Below, one piece after another: positions 45,593 through 53,339 of a stretch of 64,000 bases of DNA (positions are counted from its first letter, which is position 1; each line of letters starts with the position of its first letter). A program made the translations under genes and the position numbers. Below the pieces are notes generated by a model, which saw nothing but the letters and a program-made list of their open reading frames with translations, did no database searches and had not been told where the DNA came from. This stretch comes from Ruminococcus flavefaciens ATCC 19208 (GTDB lineage Bacteria > Bacillota > Clostridia > Oscillospirales > Ruminococcaceae): assembly GCF_000518765.1 (NCBI RefSeq), contig NZ_KI912489.1:4652-68651 (forward strand). The letters run 5' to 3'.

Positions 45593-47779
45593 TTATTCTT
45601 TCATTCTAAGTTCAAGCTGCTTTACGGTATCCTCGGCAGCCTGCTCCGCAGTTACAGTGCCTTCTATGCACTTCTTTCCTGCGTTTTCGATTATCTCTCT
45701 TATGGAATACTTTATGAATACAGGCTCGCTGAGAGTCTGTATATAGCTGTCAAACTCCTCAGCCTCTTCATTTGTCATCCATTCCATATCCACCTCGTAT
45801 CCTTCTCCTTCTTCATTGCTGTCAAAAGGCGGTACGTATAATGAATAGACATTATCAGCATCTTTGTTCATTTCATAAAAGCCTTCAAGTGCAGTCTTAT
45901 TTACAGGAAAACCGTCGGAATGTTCTATTTCCTGAGCTTCCTCGCTAAGTGCGGAGGCTATGAATCTGAATGCGTCATCTTTATTCTTGCTTGACTCGCT
46001 GACGGCTATATTGCAGTTTGGCATAAAGCACTTGTCACTTTCCATGCCGTATCTGTATGCTGCATCTATATCATTATCTAACTTCATTAATGAAGTTACT
46101 ACATTGATCTCATTTTCAAAGCCATTCAATGAACCCAGAGCAATAACGTTCTTATTCATCTTCTCTGCCATATATCTTGTGCCGAAAAAGTATTCAGAGC
46201 CTGCTTCGTCGTTGTCGACACTTGAAATAAATGCAGTATCCATTTCGCTTTTCGATTTATCGTTGTTATACAGCTTTGCACAGCTTTCATAGAACTTTTC
46301 AAAGGCCGCCTTATCGGGAGTGCCGCTGAGGAGCTTGTTTCCCTCATACATAAGTCCCATACGGATAGGGTCGGTCTCCTCGAAAAAGTCTAAGATAGTA
46401 TAATGAGGATCTTTCTCCTTGCGATATTTCTCGCAGAGGTCGGCTGCATCTGCAAAGCACTTTATTTTTTCAAGGTCTTTTCTCTCAGCACCTACGGCAG
46501 GTATGCGGAATTTGCAGGCAACGCTGTAAAGCTTGCCGTCCTCAGTGTTCCATTTTGCGATATTATCAAGAATATCGCTATCGGGGTGCCATTTATCCTC
46601 ATACTTTGAAAGATCCGTGAGCATATTCTTTTCAATGAGGTTATCATTGTCAAGTCCGTCAATGACTATGACATCGGGAGCATTTCCGGACAGTATCTGA
46701 GTGGTAAGCTCCTTCATGGCGTCGCTGTAGGTCAGACCTTCCTTCATGCCAACCTGATAATCCACCTTGATATTTCTGTTGTCCGCAGCAAAGCTGCTGA
46801 CTATCTGAGAAATGGTGCTGTTCTTTTCAAGGCTGTATACTTTAAGCTCTGATGCCACGGCAGTTTCAAGCTCGGGGTCATAGCTGTATTTGTACATACC
46901 GCTGTTGAATGTGGCATATATAGTCCCGTCAGGTGCGCAGTATATGGTACCGAACTGATCGGAGGGATCGCCGAAACGGCTTATAAGACCGTCGATTATC
47001 TGCTCCGCAAAGTTTCCGCCCCATGAATAGTGATAAAGTCCGTCCTCACAGCCGATATATATATCATCATTATTTCCTGCGCAGATGTCCAGAGCGTGTT
47101 CGGCATCGCTTTTTTCAGCCTTGTACTTGCCCAGCAGATCGGCAAGAACATCGGGAACTTCCGTCTCGCTGTTCTTTTCGATATCGTAAATATGTACGCC
47201 GTCCCTGTCACCGTAGAATATCCTGTTGCCTACGATGTCAAAGAAATTTATTCTTTCACCTTTATCTGCCAGCTTCTTTGCCACACCTGTATTTATATCT
47301 ATTTCGTACAGTGCATCATAATTAAGACCGAAAAGCCTGCCATTATCGGCAAATTCCAAATTGTAAATATAATCCGCACCTTCGATCTTTTTACATTCAC
47401 CTTCCGCATTTATGACACAGGTATCGGCGTCCTTAAATACTACCAAGCCTTTATCAGATGCCGCATAGACAGCATATATATCATCGTCATCATTTTTAGT
47501 CAGATCCTCGACCTCACTTCTGAAAACTCTTGTGCCGTCCTTGGATATGTACACAAGCTCTTTTTCCCACGCGGATATTACACCTGTTTTTTCGCCGATA
47601 GTAACAAACTCGGAAACACTTTGCATATCATAAGTCCTGCCCTCGACCTTCGATTCGGCATAGCCGCCTTTTGATGAAAGCAGCTTTACTTCGGGAGCTT
47701 TCTCACTGCTGCACGAGGTAAGCGGTGCAAGCATTGCAAGTGAGAGTATAACAGCTAAAGTCTTTTTCAGTGTGTTCAT
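45593..47779 (-). CDS. Solute-binding lipoprotein with N-terminal propeller-like domain
   Basis: A 728-residue lipoprotein, far longer than the usual 420-450 of this family. The lipobox LTSC gives the modified Cys at residue 23. Residues about 35-320 are a run of short beta repeats (VYISKDGTRVF, LYEIDINTGVAKKL, VHIYDIEKNSETEV, IYIGCEDGLYHYSW, IYATFNSGMYKYSY), which looks like a beta-propeller. From about 325 a family-1 extracellular binding protein follows, with LTTQILSGNAPDVIVIDGLD and MGLMYEGNKLLSGTPDKAAF. The propeller probably contacts a polysaccharide, a membrane protein or the sensor kinase. First gene of the importer operon, divergent from the OmpR-type system. Confidence 0.9.
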   Translation of the reverse strand: MNTLKKTLAVILSLAMLAPLTSCSSEKAPEVKLLSSKGGYAESKVEGRTYDMQSVSEFVTIGEKTGVISAWEKELVYISKDGTRVFRSEVEDLTKNDDDDIYAVYAASDKGLVVFKDADTCVINAEGECKKIEGADYIYNLEFADNGRLFGLNYDALYEIDINTGVAKKLADKGERINFFDIVGNRIFYGDRDGVHIYDIEKNSETEVPDVLADLLGKYKAEKSDAEHALDICAGNNDDIYIGCEDGLYHYSWGGNFAEQIIDGLISRFGDPSDQFGTIYCAPDGTIYATFNSGMYKYSYDPELETAVASELKVYSLEKNSTISQIVSSFAADNRNIKVDYQVGMKEGLTYSDAMKELTTQILSGNAPDVIVIDGLDNDNLIEKNMLTDLSKYEDKWHPDSDILDNIAKWNTEDGKLYSVACKFRIPAVGAERKDLEKIKCFADAADLCEKYRKEKDPHYTILDFFEETDPIRMGLMYEGNKLLSGTPDKAAFEKFYESCAKLYNNDKSKSEMDTAFISSVDNDEAGSEYFFGTRYMAEKMNKNVIALGSLNGFENEINVVTSLMKLDNDIDAAYRYGMESDKCFMPNCNIAVSESSKNKDDAFRFIASALSEEAQEIEHSDGFPVNKTALEGFYEMNKDADNVYSLYVPPFDSNEEGEGYEVDMEWMTNEEAEEFDSYIQTLSEPVFIKYSIREIIENAGKKCIEGTVTAEQAAEDTVKQLELRMKE

Positions 47780-47825
47780 TTTTGTGTACCTCCTGTCTTT
47801 ATGATATTATAATATCACATCAATC

Positions 47826-47917
47826 TCTAAAACTTATCTAATTATTCTCTAATTTTTCTCTAATTAATCTCTAATTTTTCTCTAAAACTTTCCAAGCCGC
47901 ATAATATGTGCTATAAT
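47826..47917 (+). promoter_or_regulatory. Operator of six 11-bp-spaced TCTAA boxes plus -10
   Basis: TCTAA occurs at 47826, 47837, 47848, 47859, 47870 and 47881, an exact 11-bp pitch, so every copy faces the same side of the helix. The unit reads about TCTAATTNTTC. This is the layout of OmpR/PhoB-type response-regulator sites. Just downstream, TATAAT at 47912-47917 is a good plus-strand -10, with only a weak TTTCCA at the -35 place, as expected for an activator-dependent promoter of the two-component genes. The array also lies 47 bp from the divergent lipoprotein start. Confidence 0.8.
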
Positions 47918-47932
47918 AATGATTGAATAATC

Positions 47933-47989
47933 AGCCTTTAGGCGTTAGCCGTTAGCCGAAGGCGACACATTGGCTAACGGCTAAAGGCT
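47933..47989. repeat. Long inverted repeat in the 5' leader of the OmpR-type genes
   Basis: AGCCTTTAG...CCGTTAGCC on the left pairs with GGCTAACGGCTAAAGGCT (47972-47989), with a 7-base bulge caused by a repeated GCGTTAG unit. The structure would lie in the untranslated leader, about 25 bp before the regulator start. It could be a dispersed element or a leader hairpin. Confidence 0.55.
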
Positions 47990-48015
47990 CTATTAAAGAC
48001 GAAAGGAAATCTTCT

Positions 48016-48693
48016 ATGCGTATACTTATTATAGAGGACGACAAGGAACAGTGTAATCTGCTGCAATTCAGACTTGAAAAAGAGGGCTTTTCCGCTGACC
48101 TGTGCTACGACGGAGATGACGCTGACTACTACCTCAGCCGCAATGCCTACGATCTTGTGCTGCTTGACTGTATGCTCCCCCACAAGGATGGTCTTACCAT
48201 ACTTTCGGAAATGCGCAGGAACGGCAATGAAACTCCCGTTATAATGCTGACGGCTTTAGGCGAACTCAGCGATAAGATAACGGGTCTGGACTGCGGTGCT
48301 GACGATTATGTTGTTAAACCATATGAATTCGGCGAACTTATGGCGCGTATCAGGTGCAGACTGCGCCGTCCCACAGGTATTGAAAGCCTCGAAAAGCTCA
48401 CCGTTGGCGATATAAGCTATAATGCCGAGGGCAAGATGCTGACAGGTCCTGCCGAGAGCTGCACTCTTTCCAATAAGGAGAGTGAGCTCCTTGAACTGTT
48501 CATGCGCAATCCTGATCAGACTCTCTCACGTCAGACTATCCTTGCAAGGATATGGGGCGCGGATTACGAGATCGAGGACGGCAACCTTGACAATTATATC
48601 TATTTCGTCCGCAGACGACTGAAAAAGGTGGGGAGCTCCTCATCTGTAAAAACCGTTCACGGCATCGGCTACCGCCTTTCAACGGAGGGCTGA
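48016..48693 (+). CDS. OmpR/PhoB-family response regulator
   Basis: A 225-residue regulator with a receiver domain at about 1-115 (acidic pair EDD, phospho-acceptor Asp in LVLLDCMLP near residue 51, Lys in VVKPYEFGE) and a winged-helix DNA-binding domain at about 125-225 (LSNKESELLELFMRNPD, RIWGADYEIEDGNLDNYIYFVRRRL). It very likely binds the 11-bp repeats upstream of itself and between it and the importer operon, giving autoregulation and control of uptake. The kinase gene starts 3 bp after its stop. Confidence 0.95.
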   Translation: MRILIIEDDKEQCNLLQFRLEKEGFSADLCYDGDDADYYLSRNAYDLVLLDCMLPHKDGLTILSEMRRNGNETPVIMLTALGELSDKITGLDCGADDYVVKPYEFGELMARIRCRLRRPTGIESLEKLTVGDISYNAEGKMLTGPAESCTLSNKESELLELFMRNPDQTLSRQTILARIWGADYEIEDGNLDNYIYFVRRRLKKVGSSSSVKTVHGIGYRLSTEG

Positions 48694-48695
48694 GT

Positions 48696-49973
48696 ATGTT
48701 CAGGAAAGTCCATATACGGCTTACCATGCTGTTTACGGGAGTCTGTACCCTTGTCGTAGCCGTTATGTCATTGCTGTATCTTTATCTCAGCTGGAACAAC
48801 ATCCGCAGAAATTCTTTCATAAGCTTCACGACCGATATTGCAAATTTCAGCTCTACTCTTTCAAAAGACCGCATCATCTCGCAGAGCTGGCTTATGAATA
48901 TAAACACTAATTACAGCTATCAGCTTTACATTTTTGATAACGGCAAGGCTATGCTGTCTACTTCTCAGGGAATAAGCGAAGAAAGCTCCGAGCTTCTGGA
49001 GGATATAAAGTCTGTATTCTCAACAGACATACAGCGGCTCAGATACACAGGCTCTGTTGCACATGATGAATTCAGCTATTCGGCAAAGAATCACAGATAT
49101 TACGTCGGTATGATCTTCATTTCGGGAGACAATGGTATAACAGAAATATACGCCGTAAAATCTCTCGACAGCCAGCAAAAACAGCTGAAAAAGCTTATAA
49201 TATACTTTATTCTCATAATTCTCGGTGCAGCTATAGTATTCTTTGTATTTTCCTACTTCTTCACAAAGCTTCTCCTGAAGCCTGTAAAACAGGCTCACCA
49301 GCAGCAGGCTCACTTTATCGCGGCTGCTTCCCATGAGATTAGAAATCCCGTAAATACAATCATATCCGCTCTTGACGCTATGGAGACAAGCAGCGCCGAC
49401 CAGCAGCAGTACCTCTCAAAAATAGCCAGAAAAGAGGGCAAACGCCTTGCTCTCCTCACCGAAGATCTGCTTACTCTTGCACGTTCTGACAATGGAAGCT
49501 TTACTGCACAAGCCGCTCCCACAGAGCTTGACACCCTTGTCCTTGACTGCTATGAAGCCTTTCTCTCGCCTGCAAAGGAAAAGAATATCAGCATTTCCGT
49601 AAAGCTGCCCGATGACAATATCCCGAAAGCTATGATAGATGCAGAGAGGATAAATCAGGTAATATCCATACTGCTGAACAACGCCGTCAGCTACACTCCC
49701 GAAAACGGAAGGATAGAGATAGCCTACAGCGTGGATAATTCGCAGCATATCGTGCGTGTCTCCGACAGTGGCTGCGGTATCTCCGAAGAGGATCGCCGAC
49801 ATATCTTTGAACGCTTTTACCGTGCAGACCGCTCCCGTACAGACCGCTCACACTTCGGTCTCGGACTGTCAATTGCAAAGGAGATAATGGATCTCCATAA
49901 CGGAACCATATCCGTTGAGGACAGTTCCCTCGGCGGTGCTTCTTTCGTGATAACACTTCCCAGTGAAAAATAA
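48696..49973 (+). CDS. Membrane sensor histidine kinase
   Basis: A 425-residue kinase with two membrane helices (about 10-32 and 167-189) around an extracytoplasmic sensor of about 130 residues. The dimerisation/phosphotransfer motif is AASHEIRNPVN and the ATPase motifs are LLNNAVSYTP, VSDSGCGISEED, FERFYRADRSR and GLGLSIAKEI. No HAMP domain is obvious. It is paired with the preceding regulator (3-bp gap) and is followed by a strong terminator. The signal could be the occupied binding protein of the divergent operon. Confidence 0.94.
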   Translation: MFRKVHIRLTMLFTGVCTLVVAVMSLLYLYLSWNNIRRNSFISFTTDIANFSSTLSKDRIISQSWLMNINTNYSYQLYIFDNGKAMLSTSQGISEESSELLEDIKSVFSTDIQRLRYTGSVAHDEFSYSAKNHRYYVGMIFISGDNGITEIYAVKSLDSQQKQLKKLIIYFILIILGAAIVFFVFSYFFTKLLLKPVKQAHQQQAHFIAAASHEIRNPVNTIISALDAMETSSADQQQYLSKIARKEGKRLALLTEDLLTLARSDNGSFTAQAAPTELDTLVLDCYEAFLSPAKEKNISISVKLPDDNIPKAMIDAERINQVISILLNNAVSYTPENGRIEIAYSVDNSQHIVRVSDSGCGISEEDRRHIFERFYRADRSRTDRSHFGLGLSIAKEIMDLHNGTISVEDSSLGGASFVITLPSEK

Positions 49974-49974
49974 T

Positions 49975-50000
49975 AAAGTCCCGAAGCAATTCGGGACTTT
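49975..50000 (+). terminator. Terminator after the sensor kinase
   Basis: Perfect 11-bp stem AAAGTCCCGAA (49975-49985) and TTCGGGACTTT (49990-50000) immediately after the kinase stop. Confidence 0.85.
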
Positions 50001-50009
50001 ATGTATTAT

Positions 50010-50175
50010 GTAGGGGCGCGGAACGCGCCCCTACAATGCGCTCATGTTATTTACATCGTAAATAGCTGACGACCAATGGTCATCCCTACACATTATTTAA
50101 ATAACGTCGCCGCAGGCGACTCCACAACTTTCAACTTAAAACAAAACTGACTCCGCTCGAATTGCGAAGTCAGTT
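50010..50175. repeat. Cluster of hairpin-forming intergenic repeats
   Basis: Within the 324-bp gap 49974-50297 there are four inverted repeats and no gene: GTAGGGGCGC/GCGCCCCTAC (50011-50035), an imperfect GACGACCAATGGTC element ending in CCCTACAC (50069-50091), GTCGCC/GGCGAC (50106-50120) and AACTGACT/AGTCAGTT (50145-50152 with 50168-50175). The GTAGGGGCG type looks like dispersed intergenic repeats common in Clostridia. The GC-rich arms contrast with the surrounding AT-rich sequence. Confidence 0.7.
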
Positions 50176-50297
50176 CGTTGATTAATTCATTATGCCATAG
50201 GTTCGTTTTATGCTGTACGCACAAAATGATGCAGTTTAGGCCTGTGACTATTTACATTTTTTAACTTAGTACCATTGCCGATAATCAAAGGCTGTTT

Positions 50298-50366
50298 TTA
50301 ATTTTTACCGAATAACCAATCAAATATACCAATGTATGCTGTGTTTTTAACTGAATTGTTTGCCAT
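50298..50366 (-). CDS. 22-residue peptide, co-regulated with the RiPP precursor
   Basis: A very short gene starting at ATG 50366 with GGAAGG eight bases upstream and ending TAA at 50298. The peptide starts MANNSVKNTAYIG and ends FDWLFGKN. It is partly amphipathic and aromatic, has no Cys and no signal peptide. It lies 144 bp after the AgrC-like kinase gene and has its own promoter whose operator box TTCACCGTA stands 6 bp before the -35, exactly as TTTACCGTA stands in the precursor promoter. That makes a chance open frame unlikely. It may be an inducing peptide for the adjacent kinase, a leaderless antimicrobial or an immunity peptide. No AgrB-like processing enzyme is seen. Confidence 0.6.
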   Translation of the reverse strand: MANNSVKNTAYIGIFDWLFGKN

Positions 50367-50434
50367 TTTCTAAACCTTCCATCTGCGTCCGTTTTGGCAC
50401 ATCGGCATATAAGCCATGTACCGACTACTTTTTT

Positions 50435-50506
50435 ATCATCTCACAAACAGAATAAAAAAGCAATATATATACGGTGAAAGGTGTAGATTTATTGGCATAC
50501 GGTCAA
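50435..50506 (-). promoter_or_regulatory. LytTR-type operator/promoter for the 22-residue peptide
   Basis: Minus strand: boxes TTGACCGTA (50498-50506) and TTCACCGTA (50470-50478), six bases, -35 TTGCTT (50458-50463), 17 bp, -10-like GATGAT (50435-50440). The two boxes are 28 bp apart. Box sequence and distance to the -35 match the RiPP precursor promoter. A weak hairpin (GGTACATGGC with GCCGATGTGCC) follows in the leader. Confidence 0.6.
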
Positions 50507-50509
50507 AAA

Positions 50510-51808
50510 TCAAGCACTGCAAACAAACGGTAATACAATCTCTGTCCTGAACTGTGAATTATCATAATGATATTTTACCGTTCCTTCTAAATTCTCAACA
50601 CAGTGTTCAACATTCTGATGTCCGATACCATGATTGACAGGATCTTTCTTATGGGTCAGCAATCTTCTTGCGCTGCTGCAAACAGGTGTGACCAGTGTAT
50701 TCACAGTAGTAATAAAGAAACTGCTTCCAACAGTTTTCAGAGTCAGATGAACACTGCCGCCATCAGGACATTCAGAAGCCGCAGCAAAAGCATTGTCAAG
50801 AATATTGGAAAATATAGTACAAATCTCAGGACCTGTTATACGGGTTTCCTCTGACATCATACCATGTATCTGAAAATCAACATTACTGTATTTTCCCGCA
50901 ATATCATTAACGATAGCATCCAGCAACGGATGACCTGTCTGATATCTGACTTTGCAATTCTCAACAACATCCTGAAGCTTTTCCAGATATTCCTCTGCTT
51001 CATCATATCGCTGTTCATGCACCAATGTATGAACACAAAACAGATGGTTAAAGATATCATGCCTGAATTTTCGCAGCTCTGTGTCTTTATTAATCTGTTC
51101 CTGATAATAGTCATTTTGCAGCTTCAACAGCTTTTCGTTGACCATCGCAAGACGTTTATAACGTTTTCGGGAAGAGATCATGTAACTTAGCACAATACCC
51201 AATGCAAGGAATAATATTGCCAGTATATAAGCAGACCCTGTCAGAAGAAATTGGCCCTTAATAGAAGAACCAACGAACTGACAGGCATTAATATAGATCA
51301 ATGAAGCGATCTGTCCGATCAGAAAAAATATAATAAAAGAATTTCCTATTTCAGTTAACCCGTATTGACTTCCGCTACGCTTATGACGCAGAATATTCCA
51401 CGGCAACAGCAAAAACAGCAACAAAAACAAACCTGCTGAGTTCATTAAAGCAAACCAAACAGGGTTTTCCAGCAACTCATCTGCGGAAATATGAAAGAAA
51501 GAACGCACAAACGCCACAAGTAATTCATCTATACAACAGATGCCAAAAAATGTAATTGCCGAAAAAAGAAATCTTTTTTTGCCCAAAACAGAAAGTGCAC
51601 ATATGGGAATACAGACAAACATCAGCAACGCCGAAGGATAGTTTATATGCATAATATTCAGCAAAATAACTATACCTATACTGCCTGAAAAAAGTGTTGC
51701 TGCTGCCCGAGAGGGGCGGAATCTATAATTCAAAAAGCCATGCAGACACAACATTAGTTTTGCACATTCTACGATCAGATCTACAATATCCTTTAGCAAG
51801 TCTATCAT
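50510..51808 (-). CDS. AgrC-like GHKL sensor histidine kinase
   Basis: A 432-residue kinase with about six membrane helices in the first 205 residues and a short coiled coil. The phosphorylated His is in LRKFRHDIFNHL and the GHKL ATPase has NILDNAFAAA and NHGIGHQNVEHCVENLEG. This is the peptide-sensing class found in agr and bacteriocin quorum systems. Its start overlaps the regulator stop by four bases (ATGA). It lies between the 22-residue peptide gene and the RiPP operon, so it most likely senses a peptide that controls bacteriocin production. Confidence 0.92.
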   Translation of the reverse strand: MIDLLKDIVDLIVECAKLMLCLHGFLNYRFRPSRAAATLFSGSIGIVILLNIMHINYPSALLMFVCIPICALSVLGKKRFLFSAITFFGICCIDELLVAFVRSFFHISADELLENPVWFALMNSAGLFLLLFLLLPWNILRHKRSGSQYGLTEIGNSFIIFFLIGQIASLIYINACQFVGSSIKGQFLLTGSAYILAILFLALGIVLSYMISSRKRYKRLAMVNEKLLKLQNDYYQEQINKDTELRKFRHDIFNHLFCVHTLVHEQRYDEAEEYLEKLQDVVENCKVRYQTGHPLLDAIVNDIAGKYSNVDFQIHGMMSEETRITGPEICTIFSNILDNAFAAASECPDGGSVHLTLKTVGSSFFITTVNTLVTPVCSSARRLLTHKKDPVNHGIGHQNVEHCVENLEGTVKYHYDNSQFRTEIVLPFVCSA

Positions 51809-52509
51809 TTTGAAATTCCTCCGCCATACATTCTGACGTATTCAAGATAAGCTGTCTTGAATGCCGCAGTATTCCTTCTGGAAAGAGGAAGCTCTTTTTG
51901 ATTATCCATGATAACATTACCGTTACTCACAGCCCTGACGTAGCGCAAGCCGATGAAATACGATTTATGTATACGAAAAAAATCTGTACAAGGTAATCGT
52001 TCTGCAACCGCTTTCAGCGATTCATGCACATCATAGACATCTCCCTGAACATTATAGATATATGTTCCATCCCCATAAGCCTCTAAGTACATGACCTCTC
52101 TTATTCTGAGTCTTAAAACATCGCCCCCTGTTTTTATCACCAATACCTGATTTTCGGCAAGTTCTGCTTCCGCCGCACTAAACGCCTCTCTCAGCTCCGA
52201 CATTTTAAGCGGCTTTCGCAGGAATCTGAAAGCTTTTACATGAAATGCCTGATATATCATTTCTGTGTGTGCGGTCAAAAATATAATATAACCGTTCCGC
52301 CCTGCAGAACGTAATTTTTGTGCAGTTTCCATACCGTTAAGATCAGGCATTTCTATATCTAAAAAAATAATATCATAATCAACATCAGAAGAACATAATG
52401 CAGCTCCTGATGAATATTCCGTTAATTCAAGCTTGGAATTATAATTTTTCAGACATTTGTATATTTGCTGTCGAAAAATCTTATCATCATCGCATATTGC
52501 GATTTTCAC
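51805..52509 (-). CDS. AgrA/PlnC-like LytTR response regulator
   Basis: A 234-residue regulator. The receiver domain is at about 1-115 with DDD near residue 8 and the phospho-acceptor Asp in IIFLDIEMPDLNG. The LytTR DNA-binding domain is at about 130-230 (VMYLEAYGDGTYIY, FFRIHKSYFIGLRYVRAV, LPLSRRNTAAFKTAYLEYV). LytTR proteins bind paired 9-bp boxes. Such boxes lie in front of both the Cys-rich precursor and the 22-residue peptide, making it their likely activator. Start has AAGGAGGTAG; a consensus promoter lies 80 bp upstream. Confidence 0.94.
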   Translation of the reverse strand: MKIAICDDDKIFRQQIYKCLKNYNSKLELTEYSSGAALCSSDVDYDIIFLDIEMPDLNGMETAQKLRSAGRNGYIIFLTAHTEMIYQAFHVKAFRFLRKPLKMSELREAFSAAEAELAENQVLVIKTGGDVLRLRIREVMYLEAYGDGTYIYNVQGDVYDVHESLKAVAERLPCTDFFRIHKSYFIGLRYVRAVSNGNVIMDNQKELPLSRRNTAAFKTAYLEYVRMYGGGISK

Positions 52510-52588
52510 ATTTACTACCTCCTTGAGAAGAAACTATTCATCATCCTTATTTAAACATATAATCATCAGTAGCAAATCAGATAGAATT

Positions 52589-52617
52589 ATTATACACGAT
52601 ACAAAACAGTTTGTCAA
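52589..52617 (-). promoter_or_regulatory. Consensus promoter for the AgrA/AgrC-like genes
   Basis: Minus strand TTGACA (52612-52617), 17-bp spacer, TATAAT (52589-52594). A full consensus with no visible operator suggests steady expression of the sensing pair, unlike the box-dependent peptide promoters. Confidence 0.9.
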
Positions 52618-52655
52618 GCTTGGATATAAAAGCTATTTAATATGACAAGACAAAA

Positions 52656-52688
52656 AAATCCTGCATACAATTAATGTATGCAGGATTT
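52656..52688 (-). terminator. Terminator of the RiPP operon
   Basis: A 14-bp perfect stem AAATCCTGCATACA (52656-52669) and TGTATGCAGGATTT (52675-52688), with a T-run on the minus strand. It lies 36 bp past the 53-residue peptide stop. Confidence 0.95.
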
Positions 52689-52723
52689 ATGTAACCTTTT
52701 ATTGTATTTAAATCTTTTCTGAT

Positions 52724-52885
52724 TTAGAACATTGTGTTTATCATATTCCACCAACTCATATCAGAGTCGGAACCGCCACCGTCAAATCCTAACTTATGGA
52801 CAATTAAAGCTGTAATAAATGCCATAGCTAAAGAAGCAGCAATCAAAATTATTATTTTCTTCAGCGATAATTTTTTTTGCTTCAT
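52724..52885 (-). CDS. 53-residue single-pass membrane peptide, last gene of the RiPP operon
   Basis: A small gene starting at ATG 52885 with AGAGGAG nine bases upstream and ending TAA at 52724. The peptide has a lysine-rich start (MKQKKLSLKK), one membrane helix (IIILIAASLAMAFITALIV) and an outward tail with GFDGGGSDSDMSWWNM. It follows the DUF-like gene by 4 bp and precedes the terminator, so it belongs to the operon. Small membrane proteins at this place often give immunity to the bacteriocin; that role is inferred. The tail's GGG/SDSD stretch is unusual, and the gene might alternatively encode a transporter accessory subunit. Confidence 0.8.
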   Translation of the reverse strand: MKQKKLSLKKIIILIAASLAMAFITALIVHKLGFDGGGSDSDMSWWNMINTMF

Positions 52886-52889
52886 AAAT

Positions 52890-53321
52890 TCAACTCCTCT
52901 CGGAAACAGTGATCTGTTCTGTAAGCTGTTTCAATTTTGGAATTCGATTCTCCGCAAGTTCAGCTGAACATCCTCCTGTAATGGAACATATGACATTTGA
53001 ACGGAATATTCGCTGACAGAATTTCATTTTAATATCCTGCACTTTGCCTTCATATTCAAATTCACATATATTATCATTCAGATTATTCGGCTTTACCGAA
53101 AACTCTTTCAGCATTTTCCTTAATTCAAGTACAGTATTAAGATAAATCTGCTGCATAGAAAGTGTGTTATTGGGATACACCATTACCGAAAGACTCGACT
53201 TGTTTTCAGCTTCACTGCGTTCAAACAGCGTTACGAAACTGCCTTGAAAATTAGGTTGTGCCTTCCATTCGTTTTCATCAAACGGAACTGATACTTGAAG
53301 TGTATCATTTTTAAAAAGCAT
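52890..53321 (-). CDS. Small protein of the RiPP operon, unknown function
   Basis: A 143-residue soluble protein. The ATG at 53321 is preferred to the TTG just before it because GAGGTGA lies five bases upstream. An N-terminal beta-rich part (LFKNDTLQVSVPFDENEW) is followed by SVMVYPNNTLSMQQIYLNTVL and a helical end. Its pattern recalls small DcrB/DUF1795-like proteins but the match is weak. It lies 18 bp after the ABC permease and 4 bp before the membrane peptide gene. Possibly immunity or transporter accessory. Confidence 0.78.
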   Translation of the reverse strand: MLFKNDTLQVSVPFDENEWKAQPNFQGSFVTLFERSEAENKSSLSVMVYPNNTLSMQQIYLNTVLELRKMLKEFSVKPNNLNDNICEFEYEGKVQDIKMKFCQRIFRSNVICSITGGCSAELAENRIPKLKQLTEQITVSERS

Positions 53322-53339
53322 CAAATCACCTCATTTCCG

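Noticed and set aside
47826..47885. 11-bp tandem repeats as a simple-sequence slippage tract
   Set aside because: Only the TCTAA core is fixed while the spacer bases vary, and it sits exactly at a promoter; an operator explains it better.
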